Made by a program: the position numbers and the translations under genes. A stretch of DNA of 64,000 nucleotides from the NCBI RefSeq assembly GCF_011947225.1, contig NZ_JAATVW010000001.1:124001-188000 (forward strand), written 5' to 3'. Positions 36,995 through 45,046 of the stretch are shown here, one piece after another (the stretch's first letter is position 1; each line of letters opens with the position of its first letter). The notes under the pieces are model-generated. The model was given only the letters and a program-made list of their open reading frames with translations, was not told where the DNA came from and made no database searches. This DNA is from Planosporangium flavigriseum (lineage in GTDB: Bacteria; Actinomycetota; Actinomycetes; Mycobacteriales; Micromonosporaceae).

Positions 36995-37039
36995 AGCCAC
37001 GCGCGTTACTCTTGGACGTCGACACGACGAGGAGCTGAC

Positions 37040-37660
37040 ATGCCCGCCAATGACGTCTCGCCGCCGGTCGAGGCCGAAGAAGCACGCCCGACCCAGGTCG
37101 AGGAGATCGTCAGCCTCATCGGGCCGAAACTGTACGAACTGCGCAGGGCACGGGGGTACTCCCTGCAACAGCTGGCCACGATCAGCGATGTCTCATCCGC
37201 GGCGATCCACAAGATCGAACGCAACGGCATGGTCCCCACCATCACCACGCTGCTCAAGCTCGGCACCGCGCTCGGGGTCCAGGTGAGCCACTTCGTGGCC
37301 GAGGAGGGGATGCCGCCCGAGCGCGTCAAGTACACGCCCGCGGAGCAGCGCCCGGTGGTCTACACGCCACACAAGGGCCTCTCTCTCGCCGGCATCACCG
37401 GCTCCTACCGCCAGTTCGAGACCGCCGCGGCGATGGCCACGGTGATCCCGGGCGCGAACAGCGGCGAGAAGCTCCTGCAGCACCCTGGCGAGGAGGTCGT
37501 CCACGTAGTGGAAGGCGTGCTCACCTTCGATATCGGCGGCCAGTCCTACGCCCTGGGCGAGGGCGACACGCTGCACTTCGGCGGCGAGGTGCCGCACCAG
37601 TGGGGCAACCAGGCCAAGCGGCCGGCTCGGGCGATCTGGATCGCGCTGCGCGGCAGTTGA
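37040..37660 (+). CDS. XRE-family regulator with C-terminal cupin domain
   Basis: 206 residues, ATG 37040 with GAGGAG five bases upstream. Residues ~25-85 form an XRE-type helix-turn-helix (LYELRRARGYSLQQLATISDVSSAAIHKIERNGMVPTI, in parts). Residues ~125-206 form a cupin (GEKLLQHPGEEVVHVVEGVLTF, EGDTLHFGGEVPHQWGN) with the His/Glu metal or ligand residues present. Such proteins sense a small molecule in the cupin. It is transcribed away from the flavoprotein/nitrile hydratase operon from a shared ~140-base region and faces the OsmC operon end, so it is the obvious local regulator. The ligand is unknown. Confidence 0.88.
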   Translation: MPANDVSPPVEAEEARPTQVEEIVSLIGPKLYELRRARGYSLQQLATISDVSSAAIHKIERNGMVPTITTLLKLGTALGVQVSHFVAEEGMPPERVKYTPAEQRPVVYTPHKGLSLAGITGSYRQFETAAAMATVIPGANSGEKLLQHPGEEVVHVVEGVLTFDIGGQSYALGEGDTLHFGGEVPHQWGNQAKRPARAIWIALRGS

Positions 37661-37681
37661 GGACCGACGCGGCTCGCCTGA

Positions 37682-38086
37682 CTATGACGCCTGGCCCGCC
37701 CGGTGATGGACGGTGATGGTGGGCGGACGGCGCAGGGTATTGGTGACGTAACAGACGCGCTCCGCCGAAGCGATGAGGCGCTCGGCGTCCTCATCGGGCA
37801 GTCCCGTGACCACCTCGATGGCGATGTCGGCAAACCGCGGCCCGTCATAGGTTCCGGTGACGGTGACCTGTGCCGAAGGTAGTTCCACGGAGCGTTTGCG
37901 GGCGCTGTAGACGAGCGCGAGCGCGAAGCAGGACGCAACGGAGGCGAGCAGGTAGTCCGTCGGCTGCGGGCCGGTATCGGTGCCGCCTACGCTCTCCGGC
38001 TCGTCGACGCGCAGGTCGAACCGGCCGGCGTCGACGCGGACCTGGTAGCCACCCAGCCATTCTGCGTTGACGGTACGCGTCGACAT
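37682..38086 (-). CDS. OsmC-family protein
   Basis: 134 residues, ATG 38086 with GGAGG five bases upstream. It has the OsmC/Ohr fold with both reactive cysteines: LLASVASCFALAL on the central helix and ERVCYVTNTL later. The start WLGGYQVRVDAG and TGPQPTDYLLAS fit the YhfA/OsmC-like branch. Members reduce organic hydroperoxides, or bind thiols and sulfane sulfur. TATAGT (minus strand, 38135-38140) could be a -10 for a separate transcript. It follows the DUF2877 gene in the same direction with a 49-base gap. Its presence with a CoADR-like flavoprotein suggests thiol or sulfur stress in the pathway; this is inference. Confidence 0.85.
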   Translation of the reverse strand: MSTRTVNAEWLGGYQVRVDAGRFDLRVDEPESVGGTDTGPQPTDYLLASVASCFALALVYSARKRSVELPSAQVTVTGTYDGPRFADIAIEVVTGLPDEDAERLIASAERVCYVTNTLRRPPTITVHHRAGQAS

Positions 38087-38135
38087 GCTTACCTCCGTTG
38101 CTCCCGTGGCGTTTCCTATAGCGGACAGACACCTA

Positions 38136-38945
38136 CTATACGGGGCTTTCTACCGGTACCGATGGCGCCGACCCGCCGAGCCAGGGCGCCGTGGCGCAGT
38201 TCGCGGAGCCGACGAGGACACCGTAGGCGAGGTCGAGCCCGGAGGTGTGCCCGGCCCGGGCCAGTCGCGCGCGCGCCTGGTGCGCTCCCCCGAGGTCCCC
38301 GTCGCCGCAGGCGGCGACCAGGTCGTGCAGGGCCGCCAGCGACCGGCCACGAGCGGCCCACTCCAGAAACGCCCGGGAGATGTCGTGGGTGGGCGCCTGC
38401 CGGGCGAGCGCCACGAGCCGCGCCTCGTGCGCCGAACCGGCGGCTGCCCGCGCGACGAGGAGCAGACCAGCCACCACGTCGTCGCCGGCCGGCGTCAGCC
38501 CGCTACCCCGGCCGGCCAGGACATCCACTGCCGCGGCCAGTCCACGCCGGCGCAACGTCGCGGACAGCGTCACTTCGCCGGCCGGGCCGGGGCCGTCGTC
38601 GAGGTCGAGGACGGGATCATGATCAAGTACGCGGCGCAGCGCGGCCGTTACGGCCGCAGGGTCGGCAAGCGGTCGTGGGCGCCAGACCACGGGGGACCCG
38701 GGCACCCGCACCTGGGCGACCCAGAGGTCGCCGCCGTCGACCCGCACCTGCTCGCCGACCACCACCGACGGCAGCGCCGTCACATGGGCGTGCAGCGGAC
38801 CCGGTTCGACCTCCGTATCGACGAGCGCGAACAGTCCACCGGGGACGGACAGGTAGACGGCGCGGCGGAACACCGCGACCACGCGCCCTGTCCCCCGGCC
38901 GGCGAGCAGCGCGGCCGCGCCCTCGCCGACCCGTACCAGACGCAT
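38136..38945 (-). CDS. allH: DUF2877 oxamate carbamoyltransferase subunit (AllH-like)
   Basis: 269 residues, ATG 38945, 12 bases after the DUF1116 stop. The family core GSGLTPAGDDVVAGLLL is present at mid-protein, preceded by VYLSVPGGLFALV and followed by THDISRAFLEWAARGRSLAALHDLVAACGDGD (in parts) and HTSGLDLAYGVLVG, typical of DUF2877 (YlbF/AllH). With FdrA and the DUF1116 protein it forms oxamate carbamoyltransferase in enterobacteria. Here it is in the minus-strand lyase operon, 6.3 kb from fdrA, but in the same gene neighbourhood. Confidence 0.82.
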   Translation of the reverse strand: MRLVRVGEGAAALLAGRGTGRVVAVFRRAVYLSVPGGLFALVDTEVEPGPLHAHVTALPSVVVGEQVRVDGGDLWVAQVRVPGSPVVWRPRPLADPAAVTAALRRVLDHDPVLDLDDGPGPAGEVTLSATLRRRGLAAAVDVLAGRGSGLTPAGDDVVAGLLLVARAAAGSAHEARLVALARQAPTHDISRAFLEWAARGRSLAALHDLVAACGDGDLGGAHQARARLARAGHTSGLDLAYGVLVGSANCATAPWLGGSAPSVPVESPV

Positions 38946-38957
38946 CAGCTCTCGTGC

Positions 38958-40373
38958 TCAGCTCTCGCGCAACGCCATCAGTGCCTCGCGGAATCCCGCG
39001 ACCGGGGCGGTGGCGACACCAGCGCCGATCTGACCGGTTCCGTCGCTGGCGTGCAGGATGCCGGTGTTCACCTTCGGCGTGATACCGGTCTCGACCACCC
39101 TGCGCACGTCCACACCGAGCGGGGTGCCCCGGAAGTCCATCGTCGGTAGCTTGAACCGGCTGCTCTCCGCGCCGCAGATCTGCACCATCTCGTCGGTGGC
39201 GCGGGCGGCGTCGGCCATCGAGCCGCCCAGGAACGCCGCCACGGCCGGTGACCCGGCGGCCGCCGGCCCGCCGAGCCCCACCAGCTCGAGGACGGCGCTG
39301 TCGCCGATGTCGGGGGCGGCGTCCTCCGGGCCGTACCCGGCATAGAACAACGCGTCCGCCACCGGTGGCGAGTCGGTGACGAACCACCGGTCCAGGCCGG
39401 CCAGTTTCACCCCGTACGTCGTGCCGTTACGGGACATCGTCGTCACGATGCTGGCGCCTTCGACCTGCTCGGCCCACAGGGTGAGCGACTTCGCCGCCGC
39501 CATCGCGAGGGTCAGGAAGAACAGGTGGTTGGTCGAAAGGTACTCGCAGAACGCCACCGTCTGCGGATCGTCGCCGAGCGCCGCGACCGCCGGCAGGATG
39601 TTGCGGATCAGCAGGTTCGTCGAGGCCTGCGTGCGCATGTGGACGTCGTCGCCCATCTGCACGCCCTGCGCCGCGATCGCGAAGACGTCGATCGGGCCGA
39701 GCTGAGCCACGATCCGGGCCAGCCGCGGGCCGGCGACCTCACGAAGGAAGACCAGCCGCTCGATCGCGGCGTCCGAGTCGCGGCCGAACCATGCCACGTC
39801 GCCCGGGCCCTGCCCGATCGGCGCGAAGGCGCGGGTGCCGCCGGCGGCGTTCTCGACGACGTACACCGGTGCGCTGGGCCCGAGCGCGGTCGCCATCGGC
39901 ACGACGGTCGCGTGCTCGTTGGCCGAGCCGAGGGTCACCTCACCGGAGCTCAGCAGGGCGTCCGCCGCGGCGACGTCGGCCGCCCACCCTTCGGCCACCA
40001 CGGCCGCGCGCATGGAACGCTTCAGCGGGTCGCAGACGTCGGTCCACGCGATCGGCGGGCCGGGGTGCAGCAGCATCCGCTCCCCCATGCCCGGCACCAC
40101 GTCCGCCGCGGTCCGCACGTCGACCAGGCACGGCACGCCCTCGTCGAGCCGGCGCAGCACCTCGGCGTTCGCGGCCTCGATGTCGGCCGAGCGAAGTCCG
40201 TACAGATCCGTCAGCGCGCGAACGGCGGCCGGGTCGCCGTCGGCCGGCGGTCGCCAGTCGACGTGCAGCACCGACGCGCCCTGCGCCGCCACCGCATCGG
40301 CGAACAGCGGCAGGCCCAGGTTGACGACGCGCGCGTCGGTGGGGAGATCGGTACGGGGGCTCGTCACGGTCAT
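38958..40373 (-). CDS. allG: DUF1116 oxamate carbamoyltransferase subunit (AllG-like)
   Basis: 471 residues from ATG 40373. This start has AAGGAGG five bases upstream, although an in-frame ATG at 40388 overlaps the upstream stop. It shows VLHVDWRPPADGD, HPGPPIAWTDVCDPLKRSM, LGSANEHATVVPMATALGPSAPV (in parts), IFAIAAQGVQMGDDVHMR-like text (DVFAIAAQGVQMGDDVHMR), LSTNHLFFLTLAMAAAKS and MSRNGTTYGVKL. All are characteristic of DUF1116 (YlbE/AllG). The protein partners FdrA and DUF2877 and is not known to act alone. It is the sixth gene of the coupled operon that begins at the ComA-like gene. Confidence 0.88.
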   Translation of the reverse strand: MTVTSPRTDLPTDARVVNLGLPLFADAVAAQGASVLHVDWRPPADGDPAAVRALTDLYGLRSADIEAANAEVLRRLDEGVPCLVDVRTAADVVPGMGERMLLHPGPPIAWTDVCDPLKRSMRAAVVAEGWAADVAAADALLSSGEVTLGSANEHATVVPMATALGPSAPVYVVENAAGGTRAFAPIGQGPGDVAWFGRDSDAAIERLVFLREVAGPRLARIVAQLGPIDVFAIAAQGVQMGDDVHMRTQASTNLLIRNILPAVAALGDDPQTVAFCEYLSTNHLFFLTLAMAAAKSLTLWAEQVEGASIVTTMSRNGTTYGVKLAGLDRWFVTDSPPVADALFYAGYGPEDAAPDIGDSAVLELVGLGGPAAAGSPAVAAFLGGSMADAARATDEMVQICGAESSRFKLPTMDFRGTPLGVDVRRVVETGITPKVNTGILHASDGTGQIGAGVATAPVAGFREALMALRES

Positions 40374-40384
40374 GCTTGCCTCCT

Positions 40385-41851
40385 TCATTGCCCGGCCAGT
40401 TTCCTGGCGCGGGTCCGCAGGTCATCCTCGGCGGCACGGATCGCGCCTCGTCGTGCGTCGACCTCCGCGCGGAACTGCGCGGCCTGGCGGCGTGCCCGGG
40501 TGAGCATCGGGTACATCGAGACCGGCGCGGCGCCGCCCAACGCGGTACGGGAGTCGACCAGCGCACGGGGGTCGAGCATCGTCCGCAGCTCGGCGTCGTC
40601 GAGTCGCCACGCCTGTCCCACAACGGCGGCCGAGGCGCGCGCGACGGCCTCGGCGTCCAGCGCCGCCCCGCCGGCGCCCCGGTCGCCGAGCTCGCGCACC
40701 GCCCGCTGAACGACCCGGTGGGCGGTGCGGTAATCGGCCGCGAAGCGCTGCATGAGCAGCTCCGCGAGGTCGGCGGCCTGGGTGAAGCCCAGGTCCAGTG
40801 CCGCGCGCATGCGGTGGGCATCGGCGACGAGCGTGCGGACCACGCCCGTGGTCAGGCGGGTCACCCGGTGGGCGAGGTCGAGGGTACGGGGAAGTTCGCC
40901 GTACAGGTAAATGAGGTTGTCGCTGCGCGCCGACGGCGTCTTCGTCACGGCCGCCTGCCCCGCGAGCCGCCCCATGACCACACCGGTCGACCCCCTGATG
41001 ACGGTCAACGCGTACGGGTTGCGCTTCTGCGGCATGAGGATGCTCGGGCGGCTGTACGCGTCGGCGAGGTCGATGAAGTCGAACTCCGCGCTCGCGAAGA
41101 TCTCGAGGTCCTCGGCCAGCTTGTCCTGGGTGAGCAGCAGACTGGTGGCCGCCGTGAGCACGTGCAGGAAGGGGTCGGTCTGCCACATCGCGTCGCGGGT
41201 GTGCTCCACCGCAGCGTCGAACCCGAGGACCCGCGCGGTGGCGTCCCGGTCGTCGACGATCCGGGAGCCGTTGGCCGCGCCGGAGCCGGCCGGGCTGGCG
41301 TTGACGTGGGCGAACTCGGCGAGCAGCCGGCCGGCGTCGCGCAGCGCCGGGTCGGCGAAGGACAGCAGGTAGTGGCCGAACGTCGTCGGCTGGGCCTGCT
41401 GCAGGTACGTGTAGTCGGGCATGAGCGTCCCGAGGTGCGCCTCCGCCTGGTCGACCAGGGCCACGGCCAGCGCCGCGCCCGCGTCGATGAGGTCGAGCAC
41501 CTGCCCGCGCAGCGTGATGCGGAACGCCGTGCGGACGGCCTCGCGCCGGGTACGGCCGGCGCGCAGCCAGCCGGCGTCGTCGCCGATGCACGCCACGAGG
41601 TGGCGTTCGCGGGAGTCGTACAGCTCGCCGTACCCGGGGTTGTAGTCGACCGCCTCGGCCGGCAGCGACGCGAGGTCGAGCAGCGCGCCGAGCAGCGCGC
41701 CCCGCGCGCCCGCCGGCAGGATCCCGCGCTCGGCGAGCTCGACGGCGTGCGCGAGGTCGGCGAGGTTGAGCGCGTCGTGCAGCACGGGCGCGTCGGCAAC
41801 CTCCCACCCGTACCCGGCGGCGATCAGTTCGTCGGCCGGCCCTCCGGTCAC
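40385..41851 (-). CDS. Argininosuccinate lyase-like enzyme (fumarase/aspartase superfamily)
   Basis: 488 residues from GTG 41851, overlapping the PLP gene stop (GTGA) with GGAGG seven bases upstream. Superfamily regions are in order: GAANGSRIVDDRD at the first substrate loop, TYLQQAQPTTFGHYLLSFADPALRD with the catalytic-helix His/Thr area, and the signature RPSILMPQKRNP. It resembles argininosuccinate lyase most, yet several residues of the GSS-x-MPxKxN loop differ (SRPSILMPQKRNP) and no other arginine gene is near. It should break a C-N (or C-O) bond by beta-elimination, often releasing fumarate. A second, PurB-like lyase lies two genes upstream. Confidence 0.82.
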   Translation of the reverse strand: MTGGPADELIAAGYGWEVADAPVLHDALNLADLAHAVELAERGILPAGARGALLGALLDLASLPAEAVDYNPGYGELYDSRERHLVACIGDDAGWLRAGRTRREAVRTAFRITLRGQVLDLIDAGAALAVALVDQAEAHLGTLMPDYTYLQQAQPTTFGHYLLSFADPALRDAGRLLAEFAHVNASPAGSGAANGSRIVDDRDATARVLGFDAAVEHTRDAMWQTDPFLHVLTAATSLLLTQDKLAEDLEIFASAEFDFIDLADAYSRPSILMPQKRNPYALTVIRGSTGVVMGRLAGQAAVTKTPSARSDNLIYLYGELPRTLDLAHRVTRLTTGVVRTLVADAHRMRAALDLGFTQAADLAELLMQRFAADYRTAHRVVQRAVRELGDRGAGGAALDAEAVARASAAVVGQAWRLDDAELRTMLDPRALVDSRTALGGAAPVSMYPMLTRARRQAAQFRAEVDARRGAIRAAEDDLRTRARKLAGQ

Positions 41852-42816
41852 GCGCGCACCTCCGGCGTGGCGAGCAGTTTGAGCGCGCTCGGCATGCCTC
41901 CGGTGTGCCACAGCACGACCGGGGCGCGCTCGCCGGCCTCGATCAGCGCGAGCACGGCGGTGAGCGCCTTCGCGCCGTACGTGGAATCAAACAGCAGTCC
42001 CTCGGTGTGCAGGGCGAGCAGCGCGTTGTGCAGGTCGGCCTCGGTCACCTGGCCGAAGCCCGGCCCGGTGGCATCGAGCAGGGTGAGGTCGGGCCCGGTG
42101 GGGGCGGGCGCGTCGAGGAGTGCCGCGCACGCGGCGGCGAGCTCCACCACCTCGGCCCCCATCTGCGCCGCCGGCCGGCTCACCGAGACCCCGTACGTAC
42201 GCCAGGCCGCGCCGAGCGCGGCCCGCCCGGCGAGAAACCCCGACAGCGACGCGCCGGACCCGGTGGGCAGGACAACCACGACGTCCTCGTGTCCCAGCGC
42301 CGTGAGCTGCGCCGCCAGCTCCCTGGCGGCGTACGCGAAGCCGAGGGCGCCGGTTGCCGTGGCGCCGCCGCGCGGCACCGGGTACGGCACCCGCCCGTCG
42401 GCGCGCAGCTTGTCGGCATGCTGCTCGACCAGCTGGTCGAGTTGGTCGCGGTCGGCCCCGGTGAAGTGGAGGGTGGCGCCGGCTTTCACAGCCATTTCTT
42501 GGTTCACGGATAGTTGCCGCGATGCCGGCCCGGACACCAGGACGTCGCACTCCAGTCCGCATACGCGGGCGGCGGCTGCTGCGGCGGCGACGAAGTTCGA
42601 GCCGGCCGCGCCGGCGGTGACGAGCACGTCGGCGCGCGCGGCCAGCGCCTCGCCGAGGAGGAACTCCAGCGGGCGGGCCTTGTTCCCGGCGAGCCCGAAC
42701 CCGGCCAGATCGTCGCGCTTGAGGTAGAGCGGGCCGCAGCCCAGACGTGCTTCGAGGCCCGTCAACCGCTGCAGCGGCGTGGGCAGGATGGCGAGGTGGC
42801 GGCGGGGGCGGTTCAT
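41848..42816 (-). CDS. PLP-dependent enzyme, D-cysteine desulfhydrase / ACC deaminase type
   Basis: 322 residues from ATG 42816, overlapping the preceding stop (ATGA). The fold-type II core is visible: LYLKRDDLAGFGLAGNKARPLEFLL with the PLP lysine in GNKARPLE, TAGAAGSNFVAA for the phosphate-side asparagine loop, LPTGSGASLSGFLAG for phosphate binding, and LWHTGGMPS near the C-terminus, which corresponds to the (H)TGG family motif. The family carries out desulfuration or deamination of D-cysteine, ACC or related amino acids, and some members eliminate sulfate or other beta groups. The substrate here should come from the flanking lyases; this is inference. Confidence 0.84.
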   Translation of the reverse strand: MNRPRRHLAILPTPLQRLTGLEARLGCGPLYLKRDDLAGFGLAGNKARPLEFLLGEALAARADVLVTAGAAGSNFVAAAAAAARVCGLECDVLVSGPASRQLSVNQEMAVKAGATLHFTGADRDQLDQLVEQHADKLRADGRVPYPVPRGGATATGALGFAYAARELAAQLTALGHEDVVVVLPTGSGASLSGFLAGRAALGAAWRTYGVSVSRPAAQMGAEVVELAAACAALLDAPAPTGPDLTLLDATGPGFGQVTEADLHNALLALHTEGLLFDSTYGAKALTAVLALIEAGERAPVVLWHTGGMPSALKLLATPEVRA

Positions 42817-44153
42817 ACGGTGGTTCCGGGCGTGCCGCGGGCCACGACTGCGTCGACCATGGCGCCTGCCGTACCGATCGCGGGGCTCTCGACCCACGCG
42901 GCGAGGTCGGCCGGGTCAGCCACGCCGCGGGAGGCCAGGAGGGCGACCAGGTCGGCGCCGTCCGCAGTGGACAGGGCCTCCTGCATGAGTTCCTGGGCAC
43001 GGTGCTTGCCGAGCCGCCGGGACAGCTCTGCCAGTACCCGCTCGGAGGCCCACCGCTGCCCGGTGCGGTCCAGGTTGGCGCGCATCCGCGCCTCGTCGAC
43101 CACAAGACCGTCCAGCAGGTCGCCGGCGAGCGAGGCGGCGGTCCCGGCAGTGAGGGCGACCTCCGGCAGCGCCATCCACTCGGCCTTCCAGGCCCGCCCG
43201 TCGCGCTCGTGGCCGCTCACCATGCCCTCGACCAGCACGCCGGCGGCCGCCCGCGCGATTCGCGCGAGGGTGTCGAGGTGCTCACTGGCCTCGGGGTTGC
43301 GTTTGTGGGGCATCGTGATGCTGCCGACCGTCGATCCCCGCGGTGCCTCCGACAGCTCCCCGATCTCGGGGCGCTGCAGCTCGTAGACCTCGTTGCCGAC
43401 CCGGGCGAGAGTGCCGGCGATCATGCTGAGGACGCTGCCGAACTCGGCCACCCGGTCCCGGGTCGCGGTCCACGAGATCCCGGGATCCCGCAGCCCCAGC
43501 CGTGCGCAGAATCTTCGGCGCAGCTCCTGGCCGTCGGGCTCGAAGAAGCCCAGTACGCCGACCGCCCCGGCGAGTTGGCCGACCGACCAGCGAGCATCGC
43601 CCTCGTCGAGACGGACGATGTGCCGGCCGATCTCGTCGGCCCACGTCGCTGCCTTGAAGCCGAACGTGATCGGGGCACCCGGCTGGCCGTGGGTACGCCC
43701 CACCATGACGGTGTCGCGGTGCGCCGCGGCCAGGCGCAGCATCCGCGCGTGCGCGCGGGCGAGATCGGCCCGGACGAGCCGGCCCACGTCCCGCATCACC
43801 AGCCCGGACCAGGTGTCGGTGAGGTCCTGTACGGTCGCGCCGTAGTAGACGTACTCGCGCGCCGGCTCCGGCAGCACCTGCTGCAGACCCCGGATGAGAC
43901 CCAGGGTGGAGTGCGAGGTGTGCCGGGTCTCGGCCGCCACGAATTCGAGGTCGAGCCGCTCCACGCGGGCGTGCTCGGCGATCTGCTCAGCCGCCACGGC
44001 GGGGACGAGACCCAGTTCAGCTTGCGCGGCGGCGAGGGCGGCGAGGATGTCCAGCCAGGTCTGCAGCCGGTGCTGGTCGTCGAAGACGCCGACGAGCGCC
44101 GGAGTGCTCCACAGGTGGGCGTAGGACGCCGATTCCGTCAGACGGGTCGCCAC
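42813..44153 (-). CDS. Adenylosuccinate lyase-like enzyme (PurB-like, fumarase superfamily)
   Basis: 446 residues from GTG 44153, inside the end of the preceding gene, with GGGAG five bases upstream; the frame further upstream is antisense-type reading. Key regions: TSHSTLGLIRGL with the catalytic-type His, YYGATVQDLTDTW, VGRTHGQPGAPITFGFK (TxxQxA/PxT-type loop) and the superfamily signature GSITMPHKRNPEASE. It is the PurB/3-carboxymuconate cycloisomerase branch, but a housekeeping PurB would not sit here. It probably eliminates an amine or other group from a succinyl or similar acid. Both partners of a two-lyase arrangement are in one coupled operon. Confidence 0.84.
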   Translation of the reverse strand: MATRLTESASYAHLWSTPALVGVFDDQHRLQTWLDILAALAAAQAELGLVPAVAAEQIAEHARVERLDLEFVAAETRHTSHSTLGLIRGLQQVLPEPAREYVYYGATVQDLTDTWSGLVMRDVGRLVRADLARAHARMLRLAAAHRDTVMVGRTHGQPGAPITFGFKAATWADEIGRHIVRLDEGDARWSVGQLAGAVGVLGFFEPDGQELRRRFCARLGLRDPGISWTATRDRVAEFGSVLSMIAGTLARVGNEVYELQRPEIGELSEAPRGSTVGSITMPHKRNPEASEHLDTLARIARAAAGVLVEGMVSGHERDGRAWKAEWMALPEVALTAGTAASLAGDLLDGLVVDEARMRANLDRTGQRWASERVLAELSRRLGKHRAQELMQEALSTADGADLVALLASRGVADPADLAAWVESPAIGTAGAMVDAVVARGTPGTTV

Positions 44154-45046
44154 TCGGGCTCCCACATCAGGGCCACCTCCCGGAGCGCGTCGCGCACCTG
44201 GTCGAGCGAGGCGCCCCAAGGGACGACGACCCGTCCGTCCTCGCGCTCGATCCGGTCTTCCAGCAGGCAACACTTGGTGAGGACGGCGGTGCCGGTCTGG
44301 TGGCCGCGCTGGCGTGGACACATCTCCACGGTCGGCGGCCGCTCGCCGTAGAACCACTCGTGGATGCCCTGCGACCGCTCGCAGCCGAGCAACGTCCACG
44401 GCTCGGCCGGCGGACGCTGGTCGAGGTAGGCCGTGGCGGCGCCGGCGACGGCGACCCCGGAGCCGCTACACGGCAGCAGGTAGCGGGGCGAAGGGGCCTG
44501 GGCGGCCAGCTCCTCGAAGGTGATGACGTCGGGTACCGGCAGGATCGGAGGTAGGTCCTCGGCCACCGCCAGCAGACGCTGCACCTGGTCGAACAGCTTC
44601 GCCGGCGTCGGTGGCACGACCTCCTGCACGAGCAGGCGCAGCGGCTTGGGGTTGACGATGAAGCTGACGTGCTCGTACCGGCCCTCGACCACGACCGCCC
44701 TGGCTTCGGGCGCGCGCTCGACGGCGATCCGCGCGAGAGTCGAGGGCACCGCGGTGTCGGCCTCGGGCGCCACGACGTAGGCGCACTCGTCGGGCGTCGC
44801 GAGCACCTCGACCTCGACGATGGGCGAGAAGAGCGGCGCCTCGGACTCCTTCTCGACGCGCAGCAGCGCGGTGCCGCCGGCATCGTCGCGCACCACGAGG
44901 AAGCGGGTGCGTCGGTAGGCCTCCCGGCCGAGGAAGTGTTCGCGCAGGCGGTCGGGGTCGAGCGGGAGCCGGGCGTGGCTGACGGACACCCCGCGGTACG
45001 CGTTCGGCACCAGGTTGGCCCGCGTGCGGTGAGACTGGAGGGTCAC
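44138..45046 (-). CDS. Unrecognised Cys-containing protein in the lyase operon
   Basis: 302 residues, GTG 45046 overlapping the ComA-like stop (GTGA) and itself overlapping the next gene by 16 bases. The N-terminal half is alpha/beta with FLVVRDDAGGTALLRVEKESEAPLF (in parts), ECAYVVAPEAD and GRYEHVSFIVNPKPLRL. The C-terminal half has four clustered cysteine positions, LPCSGSG, LLGCERSQG, VEMCPRQRG and LTKCCLLEDRIE, with HEWFYGE between, suggesting a metal or iron-sulfur site. I cannot assign a family. It is fixed in the operon between ComA-like and PurB-like genes, so it likely acts in the same reaction series. Confidence 0.7.
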   Translation of the reverse strand: MTLQSHRTRANLVPNAYRGVSVSHARLPLDPDRLREHFLGREAYRRTRFLVVRDDAGGTALLRVEKESEAPLFSPIVEVEVLATPDECAYVVAPEADTAVPSTLARIAVERAPEARAVVVEGRYEHVSFIVNPKPLRLLVQEVVPPTPAKLFDQVQRLLAVAEDLPPILPVPDVITFEELAAQAPSPRYLLPCSGSGVAVAGAATAYLDQRPPAEPWTLLGCERSQGIHEWFYGERPPTVEMCPRQRGHQTGTAVLTKCCLLEDRIEREDGRVVVPWGASLDQVRDALREVALMWEPEWRPV

